Program-made: the position numbers and the translations under genes | Shown: positions 44,029-52,531 of the stretch, one piece after another | Layout: each line of letters starts with the position of its first letter | How positions within the stretch are numbered: position 1 is the first letter of the stretch | Notes under the pieces: generated by a model | Database searches by the model: none | What the model was told of the DNA's origin: nothing | What the model saw: the letters and a program-made list of their open reading frames with translations, nothing else | Assembly (NCBI GenBank): GCA_902363555.1 | Contig: CABJAM010000003.1 | Coordinates: forward strand, 248,001-312,000 | Direction: 5' to 3' | Origin: Lachnospiraceae bacterium | GTDB taxonomy: Bacteria > Bacillota > Clostridia > Lachnospirales > Lachnospiraceae | Length of the DNA stretch: 64,000 bases

Positions 44029-44539
44029 GGAATACTAAATCATTTAGATTTCATGTTACTAATATATTTGCAGTCAAAACAGCAAAACGGTTCTTGAGTA
44101 TGCATGGTGCATATGATTATATATATTTACTAAACTTACTTAACATTTAACCAAATATACGCTATGCAAATTCCAATAAATCATATCCAATTGATATTAT
44201 GGATAAACATAAATTCTGAATAATGTAGCCATACCCAGAATTGGGAATGTAATGACCGTACATAATATATAGAAGTACGATATTTATGAACTAAATCGAA
44301 GAAAAAGTAATCCATTTGTCAAGATTGAGGAACAGAAGAATTGTGTACAGAAATAGCCGAGAATCCTCTACATATGATCGAATTGTAAGGATTTAACAGA
44401 TGCATGCAATATAAATTCTGTGATATAAGTGGATTTATGCAAAATGCGTATGTAAATAGGCTTAAAACACATTTTGCACAATTTTGTTTTTAAATTAATT
44501 GGATGTTTGTTAACACTTATAAACAGAATCATGTATAAT

Positions 44540-44596
44540 AAAACTATAAACAAACCCTCCCCAATACATTATATCGTTTTGTTTATAGTTTTTTTG
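44540..44596. terminator. 15-bp inverted repeat with T run
   Basis: AAAACTATAAACAAA (44540-44554) and TTTGTTTATAGTTTT (44578-44592) are perfect arms, followed by TTTT. It is 550 bp after the DUF4157 stop, so it may end its transcript or mark an insertion edge. Confidence 0.65.
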
Positions 44597-44632
44597 TTAC
44601 CCCCCATAAAAACAAAAAAATACCTTCTCCTG

Positions 44633-44665
44633 GAAAAGGCAGCCGCCGTGGCTGCCTTTTCTGTT
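44633..44665 (+). terminator. Terminator-like hairpin
   Basis: AAAAGGCAGCC and GGCTGCCTTTT are perfect 11-bp arms around GCCGT. Confidence 0.75.
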
Positions 44666-44683
44666 TCCTATTTTTCTTCATTG

Positions 44684-44736
44684 GAATACGGTCTGCGCAG
44701 TAAATGCGTAAACCTGTCAGAACAGTTACGATTTCA
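44684..44736. repeat. Repeat family 2 copy
   Basis: GAATACGGTCTGCGCAGTAA then ATGCGTAAACCTGTCAGAACAGTTACG closely matches the copy at 32744-32812. Confidence 0.75.
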
Positions 44737-44796
44737 TCACATTTTTTCCAGGATTAAAGCATAAAATATTTAAGAATCTCAGGCCGGGAGTTTTAT

Positions 44797-46053
44797 ATGC
44801 GTAAATTTATCGGTTCACCCCGAGGGATCATTGTGGAGGCCGTGCTGTTGGTATTCCTGCTCGGCTTTACTGTATTTGACCGAACTGCTCATCGGTTGGG
44901 CAATGCCATGCCGGCCGGTGCGTCCGGAACGGAGGTGCAGTCGTCCGAAGAAGCCGGCAAGACTGATCAGTCGTCTGAAAAATCCGGAACGGATGCGCAG
45001 TCGTCCGAAGAATCTGGCAAGGATGCGGAGGATAAAAAAGACTACATTAAATGGGTAGAATTTAATGTTACGAGTGAGGCCATGAATCATGCATGCAGCT
45101 ATGATGTGGATACATATGGGCAGGATATTCATCTGGATTGGATCGAATTGCTGGCCTACCTGGGCACAAAGTACGGCGGCGATTTTAAGCAATACAAAAG
45201 CAGGGATATGGATACGCTGGCAGAGAAGCTGATCAGCGGGGAGACGACTATGGATGAGGTTACGAAGGATATGAAATATTATAGCTATTATAAAGAAGCA
45301 TATACTGCTGTGCTGGGCGGGATGTTGGGAGAATACGACGTGGAAGTGACAGCGGATGTGGGGCCTAATGAAGCTCAAAGTGAAGCAGGAGCGGGTTCCG
45401 AGGGAGATCCGGCAGCGACCGATATGTCAGGAAACGATGAGGTATCGGGGAGCACATGGAAAACAGTTTACGGCCTGAAAGCCTATAGTCCGATTGCAAA
45501 GACATTTCCGTACTCGGACTATGATGATTTTGGGGTTTCCAGAAGCTATGGTTATCGCCGTAATCATTTGGGCCACGATATGATGGGTCAGGTGGGAACA
45601 CCCATCATTGCCGTGGAATCCGGTTATGTGACAGCGCTTGGGTGGAATCAGTACGGCGGCTGGCGGATCGGGGTGAACAGCTTTGACGGAAAACGCTATT
45701 ATTATTATGCGCATCTTAGGCAGAACCGGCCATACGCCGAAGGGCTTGAGGTGGGCTCCATCGTCCAGGCGGGGGATGTGATCGGTTATATGGGCCGCAC
45801 CGGTTACAGTACGACGGAAAATGTGAACAATATCGATACCTATCATCTGCATTTTGGCTTGCAGTTGATTTTTGATGAATCTCAGCGTGAGGGCAATAAT
45901 GAAATATGGGTCAGCGGCTATGAGCTGGTGAAGTTTTTGTATAAGCATCAGTCGGAGGTGGTCCGCAACGATGCGACGAAGGAATGGACCAGGGCGGTCC
46001 ATATTAAAGATCCGGCGGTGGAAGTGTATAAGAGCACATTAGACGGCGGATAA
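44797..46053 (+). CDS. M23 family (LytM-type) metallopeptidase, membrane-anchored
   Basis: A 418-residue exported cell-wall hydrolase. Signal anchor IIVEAVLLVFLLGFTVF at about 11-28. A Ser/Glu-rich linker with three near-copies of SSEESGK-like units reaches residue 85. A helical domain covers 85-190. The catalytic domain from about 240 has zinc ligands in NHLGHDMMG and HLHFGL plus PIIAVESGYVTALGW. GGGAG precedes the ATG. It probably cleaves peptide cross-links in peptidoglycan; neighbours are unrelated. Confidence 0.9.
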   Translation: MRKFIGSPRGIIVEAVLLVFLLGFTVFDRTAHRLGNAMPAGASGTEVQSSEEAGKTDQSSEKSGTDAQSSEESGKDAEDKKDYIKWVEFNVTSEAMNHACSYDVDTYGQDIHLDWIELLAYLGTKYGGDFKQYKSRDMDTLAEKLISGETTMDEVTKDMKYYSYYKEAYTAVLGGMLGEYDVEVTADVGPNEAQSEAGAGSEGDPAATDMSGNDEVSGSTWKTVYGLKAYSPIAKTFPYSDYDDFGVSRSYGYRRNHLGHDMMGQVGTPIIAVESGYVTALGWNQYGGWRIGVNSFDGKRYYYYAHLRQNRPYAEGLEVGSIVQAGDVIGYMGRTGYSTTENVNNIDTYHLHFGLQLIFDESQREGNNEIWVSGYELVKFLYKHQSEVVRNDATKEWTRAVHIKDPAVEVYKSTLDGG

Positions 46054-46061
46054 CTATTTGT

Positions 46062-46153
46062 AGTTCGTTGCTTCATACACCCTGGCTGACGCCGGGGCGC
46101 GGCAGTCGCCGCAAAGATGAGCAAGCTCCTCTTTGTGGCTCGTTGCTTCGCGA
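46062..46153 (-). repeat. Dispersed repeat family 1, inverted copy
   Basis: Reading the minus strand gives GCGAAGCAACGAGCCACAAA, GAGGAGCTTGCTCATCTTTG, CGGCGACTGCCGCGCCCC. It lies between the M23 gene and the tRNA promoter. Confidence 0.8.
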
Positions 46154-46184
46154 AAAATAAATAGAAAAATTTTGCAATATTTTC

Positions 46185-46213
46185 TTGACAATTGGCACAA
46201 TTTGGGCTATCAT
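46185..46213 (+). promoter_or_regulatory. tRNA-Val/tRNA-Met promoter
   Basis: TTGACA (46185-46190) and TATCAT (46208-46213) are 17 bp apart, 40 bp before tRNA-Val. Confidence 0.75.
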
Positions 46214-46252
46214 ATATTTACACTTGATTGCGGCGATAGCCCGGGAGTGCAT

Positions 46253-46325
46253 GGGGTCTTAGCTCAGCTGGGAGAGCATCTGCCTTACAAGCAGAGGGTC
46301 ACAGGTTCGAGCCCTGTAGGCCCCA
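46253..46325 (+). tRNA. tRNA-Val (TAC)
   Basis: 73 nt. Acceptor GGGGTCT pairs with AGGCCCC (one T-G pair), D arm GCTCAGCTGGGAGAGC, anticodon stem TCTGC/GCAGA with loop CTTACAA and anticodon TAC, T arm ACAGGTTCGAGCCCTGT, discriminator A. Confidence 0.95.
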
Positions 46326-46340
46326 TTTAAAATTAAATAC

Positions 46341-46414
46341 GGCGAGATAGCTCAGTTGGCTAGAGCACACGGTTCATACCCGTGGTGTCGCTGGTTCAAA
46401 TCCAGTTCTCGCTA
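46341..46414 (+). tRNA. tRNA-Met (CAT)
   Basis: 74 nt. Acceptor GGCGAGA/TCTCGCT with a first G-T pair, D arm GCTCAGTTGGCTAGAGC, anticodon stem CACGG/CCGTG with loop TTCATAC (CAT), T arm with GGTTCAAATCC. Elongator Met is likely; a lysidine-type Ile tRNA also has CAT and cannot be fully excluded. Confidence 0.9.
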
Positions 46415-46418
46415 CTTA

Positions 46419-46447
46419 AAAACACTGATTCCGTCAGTGTTTTTTTC
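46419..46447 (+). terminator. Terminator of the tRNA pair
   Basis: AAACACTGA and TCAGTGTTT are perfect arms around TTCCG, followed by a T run. Confidence 0.92.
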
Positions 46448-46590
46448 GCGCAGCAACGAGCTTCAAAGGGGAGCTTGCTCACCTTTGAAGCGACTGCCGC
46501 GACACTGCGCAGCGGAGCGAAGCAGGGTGAGTGTAGCACCGAGCCAAGTCGGGGGCGTATAGCGACGAGCCAAACTGTGCAGTTTGCTTA
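46446..46590 (+). repeat. Dispersed repeat family 1, extended copy
   Basis: GCGCAGCAACGAGCTTCAAA, GGGGAGCTTGCTCACCTTTG, AAGCGACTGCCGCGAC, GGAGCGAAGC and later AGCGACGAGCCAAAC. The rest of the gap to 46895 holds a possible 11-codon ORF at 46745 (behind AGGGGA) but no other gene. Confidence 0.8.
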
Positions 46591-46895
46591 CCATTTTCTG
46601 TAAATCACATCGAAATTATTAAAAAAGAATAAGAATCGTTAATAAACAGCAAAAAAGTATTATATTTGTCTAATATATCTGGAATATAAATCACCACAAT
46701 GTTAAAAAGTGCATAGTATTACGACAAAAACAGGGGAAGCAATTATGCAAAATATTTTATATACTTATTTCATCAAATAAACAGTACCCGCAAGCGGACG
46801 GATATGGGGAATGAAATTGGCACAGCGGACGAAAAGGATTTTAGTACGCGCCAGGCCGTCGGCCAATGGGTATTTGGTGAAATGGAGGGAATACA

Positions 46896-48527
46896 ATGAA
46901 CAAAACAAAACGTTTACTTGCTTTATTGCTTGCGCTGGTGATGGTGGCAACAACCATGGCTGCCTGCAGCAAATCCGAGGGCGGCGGCCAGACGACAAAG
47001 CCGACACAGGCTCCGGCACAGACTCAGGGCGGCGATGATACGAAGGCCCCGGAAACTACAGCCGGTGAAACTCAGGGTGATGAGACGCAGGCGCCGGCCG
47101 GTGAACAGACGTGGGATGGGGAAGTGACAGATATTAATGTCATGCTCATGGACCTTCGCGGAATCAGCGAAAATGCACAACCGGTAATTGATGCCATGAA
47201 TGAGATCACGGAAAAAACCATTGGCGTACGTATTCACGTGACCTGGGCTGGAACCGGTGATTATGCCACCCAGTTGAACTTGTCCATTTCCGGTAATGAA
47301 CAGCTTGATCTGGCCATGATCGCACCTATCGAGGCCAGCAGCTTTACAACATTAAGCTCCAACGGACAGCTTATGGATATTACCGAGTATATGAATAATG
47401 AAGGCAAGGACGCATTGGCGCTCGTAAAAGATTACATCGGGGCTTATTCCATTGAAGGAAAAATTTATGGTATTCCGACATACAGAAATTATGGCTCCAG
47501 CGTATATTTAATTATGCGTAAAGATATTCTTGAACAGGTCGGTATGATGGAAAAGGCTCAGAATCTGAGCAAATGGTCGGAAGTTGAGGAAATATTTGCG
47601 GCCGTTGCTGAGCAGACAGACCTGGCGCCCATCGCAGGTGCAAAAAATGTTTCCTATCAGCCAGGCGCACTTTTTGGCGATGACAGCTTTGCCAATACAA
47701 CCTCATTTGATAACCTCAGTGATGTATTAAATGTCGTACGTACAGATAATGAAGGTAATGTTACTTTATTGCAGGAAGATGAAGCTTATCGGAAGCAGAT
47801 GGATATGGTAAGAAGCTGGTACGATAAGGGCTGGATCTACAAAGACTCTCTTGTAACAACGGATCATGTGGACACGCTCCTTAAGGCCGGAGTTGCATTC
47901 AGTGCCATTGAAACAAGTGAGCTGGGTGTTGAAACATCCAAGCTGGAAGCTACGGGCTATGATATGCTCTGTGTGGAATTAGTTCCGAATATGATCGGTT
48001 CTTCCTATGTGAATAAATTTGGTCTTTGTGTACCTGTGACCGCTCAGGAGCCGGAAGCTGCTGTCCGCTGGATCAATGCCCTGTTTACAAATCCGGATCT
48101 GACCAATCTTCTCGTTTGGGGCAGAGAGGGCGAAGATTATGTTATGGTCAATGGCGAAGCGGATTATCCGGAAGGCAAGGATGCTTCCAGCGTAGCATAC
48201 CATACAGCCGATTTCCTTTATGGCAATTACTTTAACGCCCATCCATGGGCCGGCAATGGCGCTGATTTCCGTGAGGTTGCATTGAATGCGCTGAAATCCT
48301 CTCCGGTATCTCCGTATCTTGGCTTTGCCGTGGATCAGTCCAATCTGACGAACACGATCGCAGCCATTACTTCGGTTGTGGATAAGTATAAAGGTACGAT
48401 TTACTGCGGCGCTTATACAGATGCAGAATATGATGAGTTTGTAGCATCGTTAAAGACGGCCGGCGTGGAAGAGTATCTGGCCGCATATCAGGAACAGCTT
48501 AAAGCCTGGATGGAAGCCAATAAATAA
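46896..48527 (+). CDS. Extracellular solute-binding lipoprotein (sugar ABC importer)
   Basis: A 543-residue lipoprotein. Signal MNKTKRLLALLLALVMVATT with lipobox MAAC, a Thr/Glu/Pro-rich linker to about 75, then a family 1 type binding domain: INVMLMDLRGISENAQPVIDAMNEIT, GNEQLDLAMI, IYGIPTYRNYG and WINALFTNPDLTNLLVWG. It fits the large LplA-like binding proteins that carry complex glycans or glycosides. TGGAGGG is upstream. The hairpin at 48547 after its stop probably sets higher expression than for the permeases. Confidence 0.93.
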   Translation: MNKTKRLLALLLALVMVATTMAACSKSEGGGQTTKPTQAPAQTQGGDDTKAPETTAGETQGDETQAPAGEQTWDGEVTDINVMLMDLRGISENAQPVIDAMNEITEKTIGVRIHVTWAGTGDYATQLNLSISGNEQLDLAMIAPIEASSFTTLSSNGQLMDITEYMNNEGKDALALVKDYIGAYSIEGKIYGIPTYRNYGSSVYLIMRKDILEQVGMMEKAQNLSKWSEVEEIFAAVAEQTDLAPIAGAKNVSYQPGALFGDDSFANTTSFDNLSDVLNVVRTDNEGNVTLLQEDEAYRKQMDMVRSWYDKGWIYKDSLVTTDHVDTLLKAGVAFSAIETSELGVETSKLEATGYDMLCVELVPNMIGSSYVNKFGLCVPVTAQEPEAAVRWINALFTNPDLTNLLVWGREGEDYVMVNGEADYPEGKDASSVAYHTADFLYGNYFNAHPWAGNGADFREVALNALKSSPVSPYLGFAVDQSNLTNTIAAITSVVDKYKGTIYCGAYTDAEYDEFVASLKTAGVEEYLAAYQEQLKAWMEANK

Positions 48528-48546
48528 TTGACGGAACCAACGTTTA

Positions 48547-48571
48547 TGGCGGTGTCTGCATGGCACCGCCA
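48547..48571 (+). terminator. Attenuating hairpin between binding protein and permease genes
   Basis: TGGCGGTG and CACCGCCA are perfect 8-bp arms followed by ATTTTAAAA. It is a partial terminator or mRNA-stabilising hairpin. Confidence 0.65.
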
Positions 48572-48595
48572 ATTTTAAAAAATGGGGTGTTTTAT

Positions 48596-49939
48596 TTGGA
48601 TAAAAAGAGGATTCACAGAGAAAGTCCGGTTTTGCCGTGGGCAATGCTGGCAGTTGCAGTTTTATCCATTGTTTCCCTGATTACGCCGTTCGGAGCGTAC
48701 AAATACGGCAGTGAAAACTGGCAGGTTTCCGGGTTTGACCTGCTCACGGGGAAAGACATAATGGGCGGCACCGTACATATTCCCGCATCGGCGCTGATTT
48801 GGATCGGAGTTTTACTGTCTGTTGTCATTATTGCGATGTCTTTTGTGTTTAGAAAAATCAAAGTCCGCCTGTCCGGTGTGATCGTTCTTGTCAGTGCATT
48901 TTTGCAGCTTGTTATGGGGGTATTGCTGCTTGTGACAATGACCAGTATTTTGTCAGAAACAAAAAAACCGGCTGTGGCATTTGGTGTTTATGTGTATATG
49001 CTCCTGGCTGTGGCCAATGTGGTATTAGCCGGAGCGGCCCTTTATCAGAACCGTGTTCTTAATGTTCTGGACTTTATGGTCCTGCCGGGCCTTGCCTATG
49101 TGATCATTAACAACTATCTGCCCATGATCGGTATCAGCCTTGCCTTTAAGAAGATCGATTTTGTGGCCGGTATATGGAAAAGCCCGTGGGTCGGCCTGCA
49201 AAACTTTGAGTTTTTGTTTAAGTCCAGGGATGCATTTATAATCACGCGAAATACTTTACTGTACAATATTTGTTTTATCGTCCTTGGCAATATACTGGGA
49301 ATTATAGTGGGTATTTGTCTGAATGAGATTTTTTCTAAAAAACTCCAGAAATTATTTCAGACAACCATATTGCTGCCCCAGTTGATCTCCATGGTTATTG
49401 TGGCTTATATTGTTTACGGATTTTTAAGCAATGAGGCCGGTTTTATTAATAAGACGATTCTGGATGGACAGAATACGATCAATTTTTATGGCACGAAGGC
49501 GTACTGGCCATTCATCCTCATATTTGTCCAGGTATGGAAGAGCCTGGGCTATAACTCCATCATCTATCTGTCATCGGCGGTGGGGATCGACCGGACGCTG
49601 TACGAGGCGGCCAGTATTGACGGCTGCAGCCGTATGGGCGCCATACGTCATATTACATTGCCACTGCTGAAATCCACCGTATTTACACTGGTGCTTTTAC
49701 AGGTGGGCCGTATATTCTATTCCGACTTTGGCCTGTTCTACCAGGTGCCAATGGATTCCGGATCGCTGTATGAGGTGACTGATACGATTGACACCTATGT
49801 TTACCGGGCAATGATGAAACTCAACAATCTGTCCATGGCTTCCGCAGCCAGTGCTTATCAGGCTATTGTGGGCTTTGTTATCGTTCTCACCTTCAATGTG
49901 GTCGTGCGTAAGGTGAGCCGCGAGAACGCATTGTTCTAG
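48596..49939 (+). CDS. LplB-type ABC permease with extra N-terminal membrane domain
   Basis: A 447-residue permease. From about residue 155 it is a normal LplB-like unit: YVIINNYLPMIGISLAFKKID, WVGLQNFEFLF, and the EAA loop YEAASIDGCSRMGAIRHITLPL. The first 155 residues add four more hydrophobic segments (WAMLAVAVLSIVSLIT, ALIWIGVLLSVVIIAMSFVF and others), not usual in LplB. The start is TTG at 48596 behind GGGGTG; ATG 48560 lies in the hairpin and has no site. No ATPase gene is nearby, so a shared MsmX-like ATPase is expected. Confidence 0.85.
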   Translation: MDKKRIHRESPVLPWAMLAVAVLSIVSLITPFGAYKYGSENWQVSGFDLLTGKDIMGGTVHIPASALIWIGVLLSVVIIAMSFVFRKIKVRLSGVIVLVSAFLQLVMGVLLLVTMTSILSETKKPAVAFGVYVYMLLAVANVVLAGAALYQNRVLNVLDFMVLPGLAYVIINNYLPMIGISLAFKKIDFVAGIWKSPWVGLQNFEFLFKSRDAFIITRNTLLYNICFIVLGNILGIIVGICLNEIFSKKLQKLFQTTILLPQLISMVIVAYIVYGFLSNEAGFINKTILDGQNTINFYGTKAYWPFILIFVQVWKSLGYNSIIYLSSAVGIDRTLYEAASIDGCSRMGAIRHITLPLLKSTVFTLVLLQVGRIFYSDFGLFYQVPMDSGSLYEVTDTIDTYVYRAMMKLNNLSMASAASAYQAIVGFVIVLTFNVVVRKVSRENALF

Positions 49940-49955
49940 GAAAGGGGGAGCCTAT

Positions 49956-50855
49956 ATGGAAAGAGCTGTTAAAGGTAAAAACGATAAAGTTTTTCAGGTG
50001 ATCATTATCACCATTCTGGTCATACTTATGCTGTGTGCGGTGCTTCCTTTTATTCTGCTCATTGCATCCTCTTTATCGGATGAATCCGCGCTGATGCAAA
50101 GAGGTTATGGCTTCTGGCCAAAATCCTTCTCTTTGTACGCTTATGAATATTTATTTATAACGAACACAGTGACCATTTTCAGATCCTACGGGATTACATT
50201 TTTTATTACCATCGTGGGTACGATCCTCAGTCTGCTTATCGGCCCTATGCTGGCATGGCCATTATCCCGGAGGGATTATCCAAGAGCGAAGGTCATCACT
50301 TTTGTTATATTTTTTACAATGCTGTTTAATGGTGGTATGGTGCCGTCCTACATAATGTGGACGAATATTTTCCACATTAAAAATTCCTTACTTGCACTCA
50401 TATTGCCCAACCTTATTTTCAATGGATTTTATATTATTCTTTATAAAAATAATTTTGCCAGCAATATCCATCCGGCGCTCATCGAGGCGGCCAAGCTGGA
50501 CGGGGCCGGAGAGTTTTACATTTACCGCAAGATCGTTATGCCGCTGTCGCTGCCCATTCTGGCTACGATCGGCCTGATGGTCGGTATCGGCTACTGGAAT
50601 GACTGGGTGAACGGCCTGTACTATATCACTGACACACGGCTTTACAGTCTTCAGGTCTTTTTGAACAATATGATGAGCAATATGCGGGCGCTGGTGAGCA
50701 TGTCTTCCGGAATGGATGTGGGTATCGGAGATCTGCCGGCCATCAGTATACGAATGGCCATTGCAGTGATCGGTACGCTGCCTATATTAATCTTATATCC
50801 TTTTTTCCAGAAGGCTTTTATCGCAGGTATCGCTTTAGGCGGCGTGAAAGAATAG
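49956..50855 (+). CDS. YtcP-type carbohydrate ABC permease
   Basis: A 299-residue six-helix permease, second partner of the importer. EAA loop: ALIEAAKLDGAGEFYIYRKIVMPLSLPI. Ends GIALGGVKE, as usual for YtcP/LplC proteins. Start with AAAGGGGGAG upstream, 16 bp after the first permease. It forms the heterodimeric channel for substrate delivered by the lipoprotein at 46896. Confidence 0.94.
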   Translation: MERAVKGKNDKVFQVIIITILVILMLCAVLPFILLIASSLSDESALMQRGYGFWPKSFSLYAYEYLFITNTVTIFRSYGITFFITIVGTILSLLIGPMLAWPLSRRDYPRAKVITFVIFFTMLFNGGMVPSYIMWTNIFHIKNSLLALILPNLIFNGFYIILYKNNFASNIHPALIEAAKLDGAGEFYIYRKIVMPLSLPILATIGLMVGIGYWNDWVNGLYYITDTRLYSLQVFLNNMMSNMRALVSMSSGMDVGIGDLPAISIRMAIAVIGTLPILILYPFFQKAFIAGIALGGVKE

Positions 50856-50892
50856 TCTGGGTCCGTACAAAAATAGAAGGGGGCAATCATGT

Positions 50893-51357
50893 ATGTTTGA
50901 CAGCTTTTTAATCCGTGAAGACAGCCTGCAAAACGTAGTGACGGATGGAAAAATAACCGGATTTAAATTCGGCGTGCGCATCGCCGATTACCGGGGCGCG
51001 ATTCTTTCTCTGCATAATGGCTACTATGTCAGCGTGGATGGGGTAGAATACCCGAGAGAGCAGCAGAAATTTGAAATCAATGGCAAGCCGCCAAGAAGCT
51101 TTGAGGAATTAAAGCATTGTGTGTGGGAGCACTGGGATTTCGACGATGAGGGAATGCTCTATATCGAAAAAGAAGGCGGCCTGTCGCCGGGAATACATAA
51201 GATCGGCCTGCAGCAATCGATCCTGGCGGCTTACGGCTATATGCCCACGGATGAGGAATGGATCAAAAATCCTCCGGTTCCCGGCAGCGGCGCCGGCGCA
51301 GGAAAGACCGACGTTATTTGTTATTATAAGATTCCTTTAAGTGGGGAAGTAAAATAA
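50893..51357 (+). CDS. C-glycoside deglycosidase beta subunit (DUF6379 type)
   Basis: A 154-residue beta-rich protein (RIADYRGAILSLHNGYYVSVDG; CVWEHWDFDDEGMLYIEKEGGL; KIGLQQSILAAYGYMP; TDVICYYKIPL). Size, beta composition and its place before a 350-residue TIM-barrel protein match the DgpC/DfgB/CarC beta subunits. These pair with an alpha subunit to cleave the C-C bond of 3-oxo C-glycosides such as oxidised puerarin. The starting 3-oxidation needs an oxidoreductase not found here. Assignment is by family pattern, not a search. Confidence 0.8.
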   Translation: MFDSFLIREDSLQNVVTDGKITGFKFGVRIADYRGAILSLHNGYYVSVDGVEYPREQQKFEINGKPPRSFEELKHCVWEHWDFDDEGMLYIEKEGGLSPGIHKIGLQQSILAAYGYMPTDEEWIKNPPVPGSGAGAGKTDVICYYKIPLSGEVK

Positions 51358-51377
51358 AGGATGAGAGGGGGATTTTA

Positions 51378-52430
51378 ATGAGTCAGATTAAGCGGGGTGT
51401 TTCTCTGTACAGTTATCAGCAGGAACAGTTCTTTAAACGGATGACCATCCGGGATATGATAAAAGAGGTCCACGATCATCTTGAAACCGATGGGATCGAG
51501 ATCATCTGTGACGCCATGGTCAAGAGCTATCCCAATGCACCGCAGTCCTTTTATGATGAATGGAACGATCTGATGGCGGAATTTAATATGAAGGCGGTAA
51601 CCATGGATATTTACATGGATGTACTCCAGTTCCGCGACCATGTGATGGATCATAAGGAAGTTGCGGATCGATTGATCCGGGATCTGCACATTGCTAAAAA
51701 AATGGGGTTTGAAAATGTCCGCGCACTCTGCACGGTTCCCATTGACAGTATTGAAATGGCGCTGCCTGTAGCAGAGGAGTTGGGGGTGCGCATCGGCAAG
51801 GAAATCCATGCGCCGTTCAATCTGCGTTCGGATATTCCCATGTACGGCAAGCTTCAAAATCCGTATATGGTGGAGGAAATTGTGGAGCTGGCGGACCGCA
51901 AGCATACAAAATTTGTGGGGCTTGTGCCGGATATGGGTATTTTCCAGACGACAATGAACCGGCCAAAGCTGGATTACATGCTGCGCAACGGCTCGAACCC
52001 ACGGGTGCTGGAGCTGGTACTGGAAGCCATCGATCAGGGGATTAAAAATCCGGAGGTGGCCCGGGAATACATTTGCAGACGTTATCCTGAAGTTTCAGAA
52101 AAAGATTTAAAGGATGCCCAGTGTGTTTCCATGTTCTCATCGGTGGAGCCCAGAGAAATGGAAGCGATCGTGCCCTATATCATAAGCATTCACGGCAAAT
52201 TCTATCAAATGACCGAGATTTCCGGCCATCCCGGACAGTATGAGGATGCGGCTGTCAATTATAAGGACCCGATCCATTACCTGAAAAAGGGCGGCTTTGA
52301 CGGTTATATCTGCTCAGAATACGAAGGGCAGCGGGATCAGCAGGACCGCGGAATGGAATTTTTGGCCGATGAGGTGACGGAAGTGCGCCGCCACCATGAG
52401 ATGCTTTCAAGGCTGATTGAAACTGCGTGA
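51378..52430 (+). CDS. C-glycoside deglycosidase alpha subunit (sugar isomerase/epimerase fold)
   Basis: A 350-residue TIM barrel of the AP-endonuclease-2-like sugar isomerase/epimerase family. Metal-ligand candidates: Glu in DGIEIICDAM, Asp in FVGLVPDMGIFQT, His in SIHGKFYQMTE, Glu in YICSEYEGQ. Length and order (beta gene first, then alpha, 20 bp apart) match the C-glycoside deglycosidase complexes of gut bacteria. A simple sugar epimerase function would be the alternative. AGAGGGGG is upstream of the ATG. Confidence 0.82.
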   Translation: MSQIKRGVSLYSYQQEQFFKRMTIRDMIKEVHDHLETDGIEIICDAMVKSYPNAPQSFYDEWNDLMAEFNMKAVTMDIYMDVLQFRDHVMDHKEVADRLIRDLHIAKKMGFENVRALCTVPIDSIEMALPVAEELGVRIGKEIHAPFNLRSDIPMYGKLQNPYMVEEIVELADRKHTKFVGLVPDMGIFQTTMNRPKLDYMLRNGSNPRVLELVLEAIDQGIKNPEVAREYICRRYPEVSEKDLKDAQCVSMFSSVEPREMEAIVPYIISIHGKFYQMTEISGHPGQYEDAAVNYKDPIHYLKKGGFDGYICSEYEGQRDQQDRGMEFLADEVTEVRRHHEMLSRLIETA

Positions 52431-52444
52431 CAGGTCAAAGTAAT

Positions 52445-52473
52445 TGCGCCGCCGGATCAAATACGGCGGCGCA
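52445..52473 (+). terminator. Hairpin after the alpha subunit gene
   Basis: TGCGCCGCCG and CGGCGGCGCA are perfect 10-bp arms, followed by GGAGTTTTG. Weak T run, so readthrough into the MATE gene is possible. Confidence 0.7.
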
Positions 52474-52531
52474 GGAGTTTTGAAAACTGCTGTCAGCAGT
52501 CGGTTATGAAAATGTTAGGAAGGTGATAATA

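Larger units (their letters stand above)
44029..44796. other. Long AT-rich non-coding region after DUF4157 gene
   Basis: No supported open frame in 768 bp. It holds the inverted repeat at 44540-44592, a terminator-like hairpin at 44633-44662, and a repeat family 2 copy (44684-44736). GC returns to the window's normal level at about 44630, marking the right edge of the low-GC island. Confidence 0.6.

Noticed and set aside
46745..46780. 11-codon ORF MQNILYTYFIK before the binding protein
   Set aside because: A ribosome-site-like AGGGGA is present but there is no hairpin or conservation evidence, so it is not listed as a gene.
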